Under the pieces are notes generated by a model that saw only the letters and a program-made list of their open reading frames with translations, was not told the origin of the DNA and ran no database searches. This document shows positions 1 to 7,028 of a stretch of DNA of 37,601 nucleotides, one piece after another. Numbering within the stretch: the first letter of the stretch is position 1; each line of letters begins with the position of its first letter. Location of the stretch: positions 1 to 37,601 of the forward strand of contig DVIZ01000187.1 in the NCBI GenBank assembly GCA_018710905.1, given 5' to 3'. The stretch is from Candidatus Scybalomonas excrementigallinarum (GTDB taxonomy: Bacteria > Bacillota > Clostridia > Lachnospirales > Lachnospiraceae). The translations under genes were made by a program, and so were the position numbers.

Positions 1-74
1 TTTGATACTTATATTTTACCAAATATCACAGTGATTTTGAATATCGTATTAAGTTTTCAAGGTACAAATATATA

Positions 75-96
75 TCAAAGGTCAGTGACCTTTTGA
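75..96. other. Short near-perfect hairpin at left edge
   Basis: The arms AAAGGTCA (77-84) and TGACCTTT (86-93) are perfect complements around one central base, and the flanks extend the pairing with a one-base bulge. A true loop would need about three bases, so a hairpin would open the innermost pair. Only a short T run follows on the plus strand. It could be a weak terminator of a gene left of the window, or part of the structured intergenic block that follows. Positions 1-74 hold nothing I can recognise. Confidence 0.35.
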
Positions 97-106
97 CACC
101 CTAATC

Positions 107-285
107 TCTATAGGAAATTCCTCGCAAGCGAGTCATCCTATAGAATAAAAAAGCACTACGTGCGAATGATGCGCAGCGAGCAAAGAAGATAATTTTGCTT
201 CGCAGACTGCTCGCGCGCGGCAAAGTGTACGTTGCTCAAAGTGACCGAAAGTCGCGAAGAGTGTGCAACGCACACTTTGTTCTTT
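107..285 (+). repeat. Dispersed intergenic repeat, copy 1 (long form)
   Basis: This is the first of three same-orientation copies in the window. It opens with a 9-bp inverted repeat, TCTATAGGA (107-115) and TCCTATAGA (136-144). The core AAGCACTACGTGC (151-163) follows, and the copy closes with GCACACTTTGTTCTTT (270-285). Core and tail are identical to copy 2 at 14311-14345. Between core and tail this copy carries an extra segment of about 105 bp that is itself foldable: 221-234 pairs with 266-279 over 14 positions with one mismatch, and GCGAGCA/TGCTCGC also pair. It lies 45 bp beyond the argH stop. The segment is much more GC-rich than its surroundings. Its function is unknown; an RNA element or a non-autonomous mobile element are both possible. 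Confidence 0.7.
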
Positions 286-330
286 GGATTTCGTATTTAT
301 CGTTTATGTGAAGACAACAAGTTAAGTAGT

Positions 331-1725
331 TTACTTCGCATCGCTTTTAAGAGAAGTTAAGTATGCTTCATTGATAGCGAGTACTTTTTCCATCGCTTCT
401 TGCCCAGGAGCACCGATCGTATTTCGTTTCTCTACACAAGTTTTCATGCTAATGGCATCGTAAATATCTTGTTCAAAAACAGGGCAGATTTCTTTATACT
501 GTTCTAGTGTCATATCATCAAGAGAAATTTCTTTTTCGATACAAAATAGGACGAGCTGGCCAACGATACCATGGGCATCACGGAATGGAACTCCATGATT
601 GACAAGATAGTCTGCGGCATCGGTTGCATTGGTGAAACCATTTTTTGCGCTCTTTTCCATATTTTTTTCTAAAACAGTCATTGTGGAAACCATTCCAGTA
701 AAGAGAGCAAGACAGCCTTTTACGGTATCAAGAGCATCAAAAGTTAATTCTTTATCTTCTTGCATATCTTTATTATAAGCAAGTGGGATTCCCTTCATTG
801 TCGTTAAAAGACTTGTTAAAGCTCCATAGACACGACCTGTTTTTCCACGAACTAACTCCGCAATATCGGGATTTTTTTTCTGTGGCATAATAGAACTGCC
901 TGTGCTATAAGCGTCGTCCAGTTCAATAAAGCGATATTCATTGGAATTCCAAATGATAATTTCCTCAGAAAAACGGCTTAAGTGCATCATAATCGTAGAA
1001 CAAGCGGAAAGTAGTTCAATTAAATAATCTCGATCGGATACGGAGTCCATACTGTTTAATGTTGGTCCATAAAAGCCAAGGAGTTTCGCTGTTAATTCTC
1101 GATCAAGAGGATAAGTTGTTCCTGCTAATGCGCCAGAGCCGAGAGGGCAATAATTCATTCGGTTATAAATATCCGTTAATCGACTATAATCTCTTTTAAA
1201 CATTTCCATATAGGCTCCAAGGTGATGAGCTAGTGTAACAGGTTGTGCCTTTTGAAGATGAGTAAAACCGGGCATATACGTATGAATATGTTGTTTCATT
1301 AAGTGATGAAGAGTCTCCATTAAATGTAGAACAAGTTCTTTGATGGCAATAATTTCATCTCTTGTATACAGTTTCATATCAAGAGCTACTTGATCGTTAC
1401 GGCTTCTCCCTGTATGAAGCTTTTTTCCAGCCTCGCCAATTCGTTCAATTAAATTTGCTTCTACAAAGCTATGAATATCTTCGTATTCAGAAGTGATAGT
1501 GAGTGTTCCATTTTCCACATCGGTTAAAATACTAGAAAGCCCAGAAAGGATTTGCTCTTTTTCTTCTTCGGTTAAAATTCCTGTTGCTGCTAACATTTTA
1601 ACATGGGCCATACTGCCTTCAATATCTTGATGATAAAATTTCTGATCAAATGAAATGGATGCATTAAAATTATAAACAAGCTGGTCTGTTTCTTTTGTAA
1701 AACGACCTCCCCATAATTGTGCCAT
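331..1725 (-). CDS. argH: Argininosuccinate lyase
   Basis: The enzyme splits argininosuccinate into arginine and fumarate, the last step of arginine synthesis, in the cytoplasm. The 464-residue length is normal for the family. The protein starts MAQLWGGRF, as ArgH usually does. It carries the lyase-superfamily signature [11 protein letters not shown] at residues 276-286, whose second serine is the usual catalytic base, the TGRSRNDQ segment at 105-112, and a His at 156 in FTHLQ. The start is supported by AGAGGA a few bases upstream. It is transcribed away from the small gene at 1963, and no argG is visible beside it. Upstream there is a 10-bp inverted repeat (1765-1774/1801-1810) in the leader and a weak ArgR-like box by the promoter. 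Identification is firm. Confidence 0.97.
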   Translation of the reverse strand: MAQLWGGRFTKETDQLVYNFNASISFDQKFYHQDIEGSMAHVKMLAATGILTEEEKEQILSGLSSILTDVENGTLTITSEYEDIHSFVEANLIERIGEAGKKLHTGRSRNDQVALDMKLYTRDEIIAIKELVLHLMETLHHLMKQHIHTYMPGFTHLQKAQPVTLAHHLGAYMEMFKRDYSRLTDIYNRMNYCPLGSGALAGTTYPLDRELTAKLLGFYGPTLNSMDSVSDRDYLIELLSACSTIMMHLSRFSEEIIIWNSNEYRFIELDDAYSTGSSIMPQKKNPDIAELVRGKTGRVYGALTSLLTTMKGIPLAYNKDMQEDKELTFDALDTVKGCLALFTGMVSTMTVLEKNMEKSAKNGFTNATDAADYLVNHGVPFRDAHGIVGQLVLFCIEKEISLDDMTLEQYKEICPVFEQDIYDAISMKTCVEKRNTIGAPGQEAMEKVLAINEAYLTSLKSDAK

Positions 1726-1764
1726 AATCGTTCCTCTTTTCTTTTTATAGTTTTTGAACTACCT

Positions 1765-1857
1765 CTTATTTGAAGGATAAAACTTTTCGTCTTTTTAAAT
1801 TTCAAATAAGGAATGTATTTTTATGCATATTATACAATAAAATATTCATTTTGAATA
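1765..1857 (-). promoter_or_regulatory. argH promoter and leader hairpin (putative)
   Basis: Read on the minus strand, TATAAT (complement of 1829-1834) is a perfect -10 box, although the -35 around 1852-1857 is poor. Between them lies an AT-rich dyad, TGAAT-N5-ATTGT (complement of 1835-1849), which resembles the ArgR/AhrC operator TGAAT-N4/5-ATTCA with mismatches. Downstream, CTTATTTGAA (1765-1774) and TTCAAATAAG (1801-1810) form a perfect 10-bp inverted repeat in the untranslated leader. The promoter call rests on the -10 alone. The ArgR link is inference. Confidence 0.4.
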
Positions 1858-1880
1858 GAGGAAAATTTATAAAAAAATAG

Positions 1881-1908
1881 TTTGTTTTTTGTAATTTTTT
1901 GGTATAAT
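1881..1908 (+). promoter_or_regulatory. Putative sigma-A promoter of the gene at 1963
   Basis: TATAAT at 1903-1908 is a perfect -10 box. TTTGTT at 1881-1886 is a weak -35 at 16 bp. The predicted transcript starts about 50 bases before the AGGAGGG ribosome binding site of the small gene and runs divergently from argH. Confidence 0.5.
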
Positions 1909-1962
1909 AATACTAAGTAGTAGTTTAAAATGACAGTGAATTTGATGTTAGGAGGGATTACT

Positions 1963-2391
1963 ATGAGATGGCAAGATAGGTGTGTCAATGAATTGTTAAA
2001 AAGAAATTTGTTTTTATCCATTGTTCACTTGGAACGATTTGAGCAAATTCTTCAAATGGTGAAAGAAGAATCGTTTTTTACAAAAGGAGTATGCAAATGT
2101 CTCTTTTTGCTCTCTTGGGAGCCAGAAAAAGCATCTCAAGTTCAAGAAATTTTAATGGAAATGAAAGACAAAGGAGCGTGTGAAAAGGAATACTTAATAC
2201 AAGCTGCGAATCGACTCTTTCCTAATGAGCAACCAGAACAAGTGATGAAACAACTGTTTTTAGAATTTTTGACAAAAGAAGGAGAAACGCCAGATGAAAA
2301 CGTGCTTTTGGGCCTTTCTTTTACAAGAATTGATATTGGAGATAATGCATTAGAAGCCAGTCGAGTAATTGATGCTCTTAGTATAAAATAG
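1963..2391 (+). CDS. Hypothetical protein, small and soluble
   Basis: I do not recognise this 142-residue protein. I chose the ATG at 1963, preceded by AGGAGGG with normal spacing, over an in-frame ATG at 1930 that has no such site. The sequence is largely helical in character, with no signal peptide or membrane segment. Two cysteines lie close together in GVCKCLFLL (about residues 42-50), and the start is rich in charged and leucine residues (MRWQDRCVNELLKRN). It has its own promoter and ends at a strong terminator (2407-2453), so it looks like a monocistronic real gene. No function is proposed. Confidence 0.75.
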   Translation: MRWQDRCVNELLKRNLFLSIVHLERFEQILQMVKEESFFTKGVCKCLFLLSWEPEKASQVQEILMEMKDKGACEKEYLIQAANRLFPNEQPEQVMKQLFLEFLTKEGETPDENVLLGLSFTRIDIGDNALEASRVIDALSIK

Positions 2392-2406
2392 AATAGGGAA
2401 TAGAAA

Positions 2407-2453
2407 AATACCTTTGCAATAGAAAAGGAGGGCCATTGTAAAGGTATTTTTTT
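2407..2453 (+). terminator. Rho-independent terminator
   Basis: A 14-bp stem (2407-2420 with 2435-2448, one G-U pair) and a 14-base loop are followed by a run of T to 2453. It lies 16 bases after the stop of the gene at 1963. Confidence 0.85.
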
Positions 2454-2541
2454 GTGATAGCATGCAGGGACGAAAAGGTTGTTTTTGAAATAAGTGAAGT
2501 GAATTTGTACAAAATAAAATAGAAAGATCAGGTGAAAAAAT

Positions 2542-2772
2542 ATGAATATTGCAGAAGGAACTATGGCAGTGATTGATCGAATTGAAGATGGGATCGTTAC
2601 AGTGGAACTAGAAGATGAAACAATTGTGCATTGGAAAAAAGAGGAAATGCCAGAAGGGATAAAAGAAGGATATGTTCTTTGTTATCAAAAAGGGCAATGG
2701 GTAATTGATATGGCGGCTTATGAAAAAAGAAAAAGAGAAATAGAAGAAATGCTTTTTGATTTTTTTGATTAA
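2542..2772 (+). CDS. DUF3006 domain protein
   Basis: This is a 76-residue acidic protein. The opening MAVIDRIEDGIVTVELEDE (from residue 8) followed by a KEEMPEGIKEGYVL segment is the typical pattern of the DUF3006 family, small beta-rich proteins of unknown role in Firmicutes. The family is often found beside or fused to ComEC-like metallo-beta-lactamase hydrolases; one such hydrolase lies at 5683-6786, but it is about 3 kb away and on the other strand. The C-terminal 20 residues are a charged helix ending in FDFFD. The chosen ATG has AGGTGA upstream. Starting at Met8 is possible but would place GAAGGA only three bases from the ATG. Confidence 0.8.
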   Translation: MNIAEGTMAVIDRIEDGIVTVELEDETIVHWKKEEMPEGIKEGYVLCYQKGQWVIDMAAYEKRKREIEEMLFDFFD

Positions 2773-2804
2773 GACGATATATTTTGTTTGCACTTTTAAA
2801 GAAC

Positions 2805-2842
2805 TTGACACTCCCTACACTTAAAGTTAGGGGGACTGGAAA
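2805..2842 (+). mobile_element. Possible solo end of an IS200/IS605-type element
   Basis: TTGACACTCCC (2805-2815) leads into a hairpin, CTCCCTA (2811-2817) with TAGGGGG (2828-2834) and TTAAAG in the loop. This resembles, from memory, the subterminal hairpins at the ends of IS200/IS605 elements. No TnpA or TnpB coding sequence or remnant is visible on either side, so if it is an IS end it is a relic. It could instead be a plain hairpin after the DUF3006 gene, but no T run follows. Confidence 0.35.
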
Positions 2843-2881
2843 TTGGGTAAGAAGTTCATAAAATCGTTAGGCAATTCTTTC

Positions 2882-2910
2882 TTCAACTTTATATAAAAAT
2901 TTGCTATAAT
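2882..2910 (+). promoter_or_regulatory. Promoter of thyA-folA
   Basis: The TATAAT at 2905-2910 is preceded by TG at -15/-14, giving an extended -10 box. The -35, TTCAAC at 2882-2887, is weak at 17 bp, as is common with extended -10 promoters. Confidence 0.65.
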
Positions 2911-2999
2911 GAAAAAGATACAGATAATTCATATAGAAGAGTTATCGACATGGTTCTTTTGTGGAACATAGAATTCATAAAGAAGAGAAAGGAAACATT

Positions 3000-3848
3000 A
3001 TGAGTTACGCAGATACATTATTTATAAATATGTGCAAAGATATTTTAGAAAACGGAATGAGTACAGAGGGAGAAAAAGTGCGCCCTCATTGGGAAGACGG
3101 AACTCCTGCCTATACGATTAAGAAATTTGGAGTTGTTAATCGTTATGATTTATCAAAAGAGTTTCCAGCCCTTACATTGAGAAAGACTTATATAAAGTCA
3201 GCCATTGATGAATTGCTTTGGATTTGGCAAAAGAAATCCAACAATATTCATGACTTAAATAGCCATATTTGGGACAGTTGGGCAGATGAAAATGGATCTA
3301 TCGGTAAGGCATATGGATATCAGTTAGGAGTGAAACATCAGTATAAAGAAGGAATGATGGATCAGGTGGATCGTGTTATCTATGATTTAAAAAACAATCC
3401 ATACAGTCGTCGTATTATGACAAATATTTACACATTTGCAGATTTACATGAAATGAATTTATATCCATGTGCTTATAGCATGACATTTAATGTAACAAAG
3501 AAAAAAGACAGTGATAAGCTTGTATTAAATGGAATTTTAAATCAGCGTTCCCAAGATATTTTAGCAGCCAATAACTGGAATGTCGTGCAATATGCAGTAT
3601 TACTTCATATGTTAGCACAAGTTTGCGATATGGAAGTGGGAGAATTAGTGCATGTGATTGCCGATGCCCATATTTATGATCGCCACATTCCGATTATTGA
3701 AGAACTGATAAAACGTCCAACTCATCCAGCACCAAAATTTTCTATGAATCCAGAAATCAAAGATTTCTATCAGTTTACAAAAGATGACTTTAAAATTGAG
3801 GATTATGAAGCAGGAGAACAAATTAAAAATATTCCAATTGCGATTTAA
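3000..3848 (+). CDS. thyA: Thymidylate synthase (ThyA, Bacillus/phage-type variant)
   Basis: The enzyme methylates dUMP to dTMP using methylene-tetrahydrofolate, releasing dihydrofolate for the DHFR encoded just downstream. I start at the ATG at 3000 (AGAAAGGAAA upstream; 282 residues) rather than the GTG at 2961, which lacks a site. The order of motifs is ThyA: LWIWQ (73-77), an SRR phosphate-binding motif at 136-138, the catalytic Cys157 in YPCAYS, and the RSQD segment. The sequence is divergent: the usual PPC is YPC, the LGxPFN loop reads LAANNWN, and GDxHxY reads ADAHIY. The layout resembles the B. subtilis/phage phi3T ThyA type more than the E. coli type. It has its own promoter and is 50 bp before folA. 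Confidence 0.93.
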   Translation: MSYADTLFINMCKDILENGMSTEGEKVRPHWEDGTPAYTIKKFGVVNRYDLSKEFPALTLRKTYIKSAIDELLWIWQKKSNNIHDLNSHIWDSWADENGSIGKAYGYQLGVKHQYKEGMMDQVDRVIYDLKNNPYSRRIMTNIYTFADLHEMNLYPCAYSMTFNVTKKKDSDKLVLNGILNQRSQDILAANNWNVVQYAVLLHMLAQVCDMEVGELVHVIADAHIYDRHIPIIEELIKRPTHPAPKFSMNPEIKDFYQFTKDDFKIEDYEAGEQIKNIPIAI

Positions 3849-3898
3849 AAAGAATAAGGAAAAGTAGGAAGAAAGAAAAAGAGAGGAAGTTATCGTTT

Positions 3899-4390
3899 AT
3901 GAATTTGATTGTAAATGCGGATAAAAATTGGGCAATTGGTTTTAATAATAAATTATTAGTGCATATCCCAGACGATATGAAATTTTTCCGTCAAATGACA
4001 ACAGGGAAAGTTGTTGTTATGGGAAGAAAGACATTAGAAAGTTTTCCAAACCAAATGCCATTGGCGAAAAGAACGAATATTGTATTGACAACGGATAAAA
4101 ATTATACAAAGAAAGATGCCATTATTGTTCATAGTCAAGAAGAATTGTTAGAAGAGTTAAAAAAATATCCAAGTGAAGATATTTATATTATTGGTGGGGA
4201 AAGTATTTATAAAATGATGTTACCATATTGTAATACTGCACATGTGACAAAAGTCGATTATGAATACAAAGCCGATACTTATTTCCCAAATCTTGATAAA
4301 ATGCCAGAATGGAAGATTACAGCCGATAGTGAAGAACAGACATATTTTGATTTGGAATATGTATTTTTGAAATATGAAAGAGTGAAATAA
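3899..4390 (+). CDS. folA: Dihydrofolate reductase
   Basis: It reduces dihydrofolate to tetrahydrofolate with NADPH, regenerating the cofactor spent by ThyA upstream. The 163-residue length is typical. Visible motifs are the N-terminal NADKNWAIGFNNKLL, the acidic residue in IPDDMKFF (Asp25 or Asp26, corresponding to E. coli Asp27), the NADPH-binding VVMGRKTLESFP (about 47-58) and IIGGESIY (about 97-104). The Trp normally just before the active-site acidic motif (E. coli Trp22) is Val here (LLVHIP). GAGAGGAAG lies at a slightly long spacing from the ATG. It is probably co-transcribed with thyA. No clear terminator follows. Confidence 0.95.
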   Translation: MNLIVNADKNWAIGFNNKLLVHIPDDMKFFRQMTTGKVVVMGRKTLESFPNQMPLAKRTNIVLTTDKNYTKKDAIIVHSQEELLEELKKYPSEDIYIIGGESIYKMMLPYCNTAHVTKVDYEYKADTYFPNLDKMPEWKITADSEEQTYFDLEYVFLKYERVK

Positions 4391-4413
4391 TTCATTTTTG
4401 GTCAATTTTCTTC

Positions 4414-4442
4414 TTGACTTTATCAGGAAAAAGTACGATAAT
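4414..4442 (+). promoter_or_regulatory. Promoter of ilvE
   Basis: TTGACT (4414-4419), a 17-bp spacer and GATAAT (4437-4442) form a strong sigma-A promoter about 80 bp before ilvE, which separates it from thyA-folA. Confidence 0.75.
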
Positions 4443-4522
4443 AAAAATTAAATTTAAAAAGCTTTTTCGCTAGCGTGTTAAAGTGAAAGACAGGAAAAAA
4501 GATAAAGAGAGAGGGAATAATT

Positions 4523-5596
4523 ATGTTAGACATTAAGATTGAAAAGACCAAAAATCCAAAACAAAAACCAGAAAAGGGACATCCACTTCCTTTTGGAAAA
4601 ATCTTTACCGATCATATGTTTATTATGAATTATACAGAAGGACAAGGCTGGCATGATCCGAGAATTGTTCCATATCAAAAGATTTCATTAGAACCTTCTG
4701 CTATGGTATTTCACTATTCTCAGGCTATGTTTGAGGGGTTGAAGGCATATTTATCAGAAAAAGGAGAACATGTATTGTTCCGTCCAGATATGAATGCAAA
4801 GCGTGCAAATCGGAGCAATGAAAGACTTTGTATTCCAAAAATTCCAGAAGAAGATTTCGTTCAAGCAGTAAAAGCTGTTGTAAAAGTGGATGAAGATTGG
4901 ATTCCAACAGATCCAGGCACTTCTCTATATATTCGTCCATTTATTATTGCGACAGATGAATTTTTAGGAGTAAAACCATCAAAAACATATTTATTCCTTA
5001 TTATTCTTTCTCCAAGTGGTGTTTACTATGCAAACGGTCTTGATCCAGTTGCTATTTGGATTGAAGATGATTATGTAAGAGCAGTAAGAGGTGGTATTGG
5101 TGAAGCAAAAACAGGTGGAAATTATGCTGCCAGTCTGATTGGACAAGTGAAAGCTAATAGTGAAGAATATGAACAAGTGCTTTGGCTCGATGGTGTAGAA
5201 AGAAAATATATTGAAGAAGTTGGTTCTATGAATATTTTCTTTAAAATTGATGGTAAAGTGATAACACCACAGTTAAACGGAAGTATTTTACCAGGAATTA
5301 CAAGAGATTCGGTTATTACTCTTTGTAAGGAATGGGGTTATGATGTAGTAGAAAAAAGACTCTCCATTGATGAAGTTTATGATGCTTATAAAGCTGGAAA
5401 ATTGGAAGAAGTTTGGGGAACTGGTACAGCAGCTGTTATTTCTCCAGTTGGAAAATTAAGATATGGAGAAGAAGTTATGCTAATCAATGGAGGCGGAATT
5501 GGCGAGTTAAGTCAAAAACTCTATGATACGGTAACAGGAATTCAATTAGGAAGAATCGAAGATACTCACGGTTGGGTACAATCTATCGATTGTTAA
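4523..5596 (+). CDS. ilvE: Branched-chain amino acid aminotransferase
   Basis: This PLP enzyme transaminates leucine, isoleucine and valine with their 2-oxo acids, in the cytoplasm. The 357-residue length and the motifs fit the class IV, long (type II) BCAT subgroup: MFEGLKAY (69-76), RPDMNAKR (88-95), YIRPFI (136-141), the PLP lysine Lys196 in GEAKTGGNYAAS, the EVGSMNIFF segment, and GTGTAAVI near the C-terminus. GAGAGGG precedes the ATG. It has its own promoter and ends at a two-way terminator, so it is probably monocistronic. Other branched-chain genes are not in the window. Confidence 0.95.
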   Translation: MLDIKIEKTKNPKQKPEKGHPLPFGKIFTDHMFIMNYTEGQGWHDPRIVPYQKISLEPSAMVFHYSQAMFEGLKAYLSEKGEHVLFRPDMNAKRANRSNERLCIPKIPEEDFVQAVKAVVKVDEDWIPTDPGTSLYIRPFIIATDEFLGVKPSKTYLFLIILSPSGVYYANGLDPVAIWIEDDYVRAVRGGIGEAKTGGNYAASLIGQVKANSEEYEQVLWLDGVERKYIEEVGSMNIFFKIDGKVITPQLNGSILPGITRDSVITLCKEWGYDVVEKRLSIDEVYDAYKAGKLEEVWGTGTAAVISPVGKLRYGEEVMLINGGGIGELSQKLYDTVTGIQLGRIEDTHGWVQSIDC

Positions 5597-5605
5597 TTTT
5601 CAGAA

Positions 5606-5667
5606 AAAGATAAAAAAGCGGAAGAATTATTCTAGTAAAGAAAAATTCTTCCGTTTTCTATCTTTAT
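5606..5667. terminator. Bidirectional terminator between convergent genes
   Basis: CGGAAGAATT (5619-5628) and AATTCTTCCG (5644-5653) form a 10-bp core stem. A-rich and T-rich flanks continue the pairing, with AGATA/TATCT at the base. The A and T runs on either side let it serve ilvE on the plus strand and the lipoprotein gene at 5683 on the minus strand. Confidence 0.8.
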
Positions 5668-5682
5668 CAATTGTTTTTTTGT

Positions 5683-6786
5683 TTATGGATTACAACGAGA
5701 ACAAGCATGGTATCCCGATTGAATAGCAGCCGAACGAGAGGCGAATGTTACTTGATTTTTCTTATTTGGAAGAGAAGAACAAGTAGGTAGATGGAAAACT
5801 TTTGAGTTTTTATTTCCGATATAAGTTGTTTTTGCATTGCCTGTATTTGGTGTTGTTGTTGATGGAGATGTTGGAATAGTAACGTTATTTGTTTTCTTTG
5901 TTTTTACAGAAAGTTTTTTTCCATTGGATGTGACAACAATCGTACCATCTTCATCGGTTCGGTAGACAGGAACTCCTAATTTTTTCAATCGTTCTTTTAT
6001 TTCTTTATGTGGATGGCCATAGGAGTTATTTTTACCAAGCTGGATAATGCAAAGAGATGGATTTACCGCTCGTAAAAATTTAGTGCTATTTGAGGAACTG
6101 CTTCCATGATGAGCAACTTTGTAAACCGTTGCAGAAACATCGTATCCTGCGTTTAAAATATCAGATTCTGTTTCAACAGTAGCATCTCCATTAAATAAAA
6201 AGCTTGTAGTGCCATAGGTGATTTTCATAACAATACTAGAAGCGTTGATGTCATCATAGTTTTTGCTTGGTGCTAGGATTGTTCCATGAAGATTTTTAGT
6301 AAAATTAATGGATACTCCAGCTTTCGCTTGTACGCGTTTGATCTTTTTCTTCTGAATTGTTTCGATTAACTTACGATAAGCCACCGTTGTATGCGTGCGA
6401 TTTGTCAAATAAACCTGTTTTACAGGAAAGTGTTCCATAACAGCAGTAGCAGCGCCCATATGATCGGTGTGGGGATGCGTTAAAAATAAATAATCGATTG
6501 TTTGAACTCCTTGTGATTCTAGATAGGCAATTAAATTCTCCGATTGGTCTGCTTCTCCTGTGTCAATTAAAATGTTGATACCACTTGTTTGCAATAATTG
6601 AGAATCTCCTTGCCCTACATCGATATAATGGACTTTTAAATTGGATAATTTTTTTGTACTGCTCGTTGTAGTTCCAAGAGCTGAAGAGTTAGAAAGGGTA
6701 TTTTCCATAGAAAATGCTTCATTACTACAGCCAACAAATACAAAGAGCATTGTTAAAATAAGTGTCAAAAAGCGTAATTTTTTCAT
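5683..6786 (-). CDS. ComEC-like metallo-beta-lactamase-fold lipoprotein with C-terminal Cys motif
   Basis: This is a 367-residue exported protein. Residues 1-20 form a lipoprotein signal ending at Cys20 (FVFVGC). After a Ser/Thr linker, the MBL-fold hydrolase domain of the ComEC/Rec2-like type spans about 49-290: VGQGDS at 57-62, the metal-binding HPHTDH at 104-109, a later FNGDA and VAHHGSSSS. A Thr/Pro-rich linker leads to a C-terminal module with His332, Cys336, Cys362 and Cys365, the pattern of the small Ada-like metal-binding domain found at the ends of secreted nucleases. The substrate is unknown; extracellular phosphodiester or nucleic acid hydrolysis is an inference from relatives. 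AGGAGG sits at ideal spacing. No ComEC membrane channel is fused. Confidence 0.88.
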   Translation of the reverse strand: MKKLRFLTLILTMLFVFVGCSNEAFSMENTLSNSSALGTTTSSTKKLSNLKVHYIDVGQGDSQLLQTSGINILIDTGEADQSENLIAYLESQGVQTIDYLFLTHPHTDHMGAATAVMEHFPVKQVYLTNRTHTTVAYRKLIETIQKKKIKRVQAKAGVSINFTKNLHGTILAPSKNYDDINASSIVMKITYGTTSFLFNGDATVETESDILNAGYDVSATVYKVAHHGSSSSNSTKFLRAVNPSLCIIQLGKNNSYGHPHKEIKERLKKLGVPVYRTDEDGTIVVTSNGKKLSVKTKKTNNVTIPTSPSTTTPNTGNAKTTYIGNKNSKVFHLPTCSSLPNKKNQVTFASRSAAIQSGYHACSRCNP

Positions 6787-6802
6787 AACTTCCTCCTATA
6801 AT

Positions 6803-6845
6803 CAATCTGTGGTCTGATTGTACATTAGGAAAAAAGAAATGTCAA
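6803..6845 (-). promoter_or_regulatory. Strong promoter with overlapping dyad
   Basis: On the minus strand, TTGACA (complement of 6840-6845), a 17-bp spacer and TACAAT (complement of 6817-6822) make a near-consensus sigma-A promoter for the MBL lipoprotein. The imperfect dyad CAATC-N8-GATTG at 6803-6820 overlaps the end of the -10 box and the start site, a usual repressor position. Confidence 0.78.
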
Positions 6846-7028
6846 CTGAAGGAAAAAAGAGAGAATGAAAGGTAATTTTACTATTTCTATGCAATAAAAA
6901 GGTACAAATTGGCATTATCTTTATAGGAAATTGAATGACAAAAACTTTCCATTTCTTCTATCATAATTTCATGTTATACAAGGATAAGAAGAAAAAATTA
7001 GAAAGAAAAAGAAGGTGAGTAAAGGAGA

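Noticed and set aside
1930-1962. In-frame ATG upstream of the small gene at 1963
   Set aside because: No ribosome binding site before it, while AGGAGGG stands at the right distance from the ATG at 1963.
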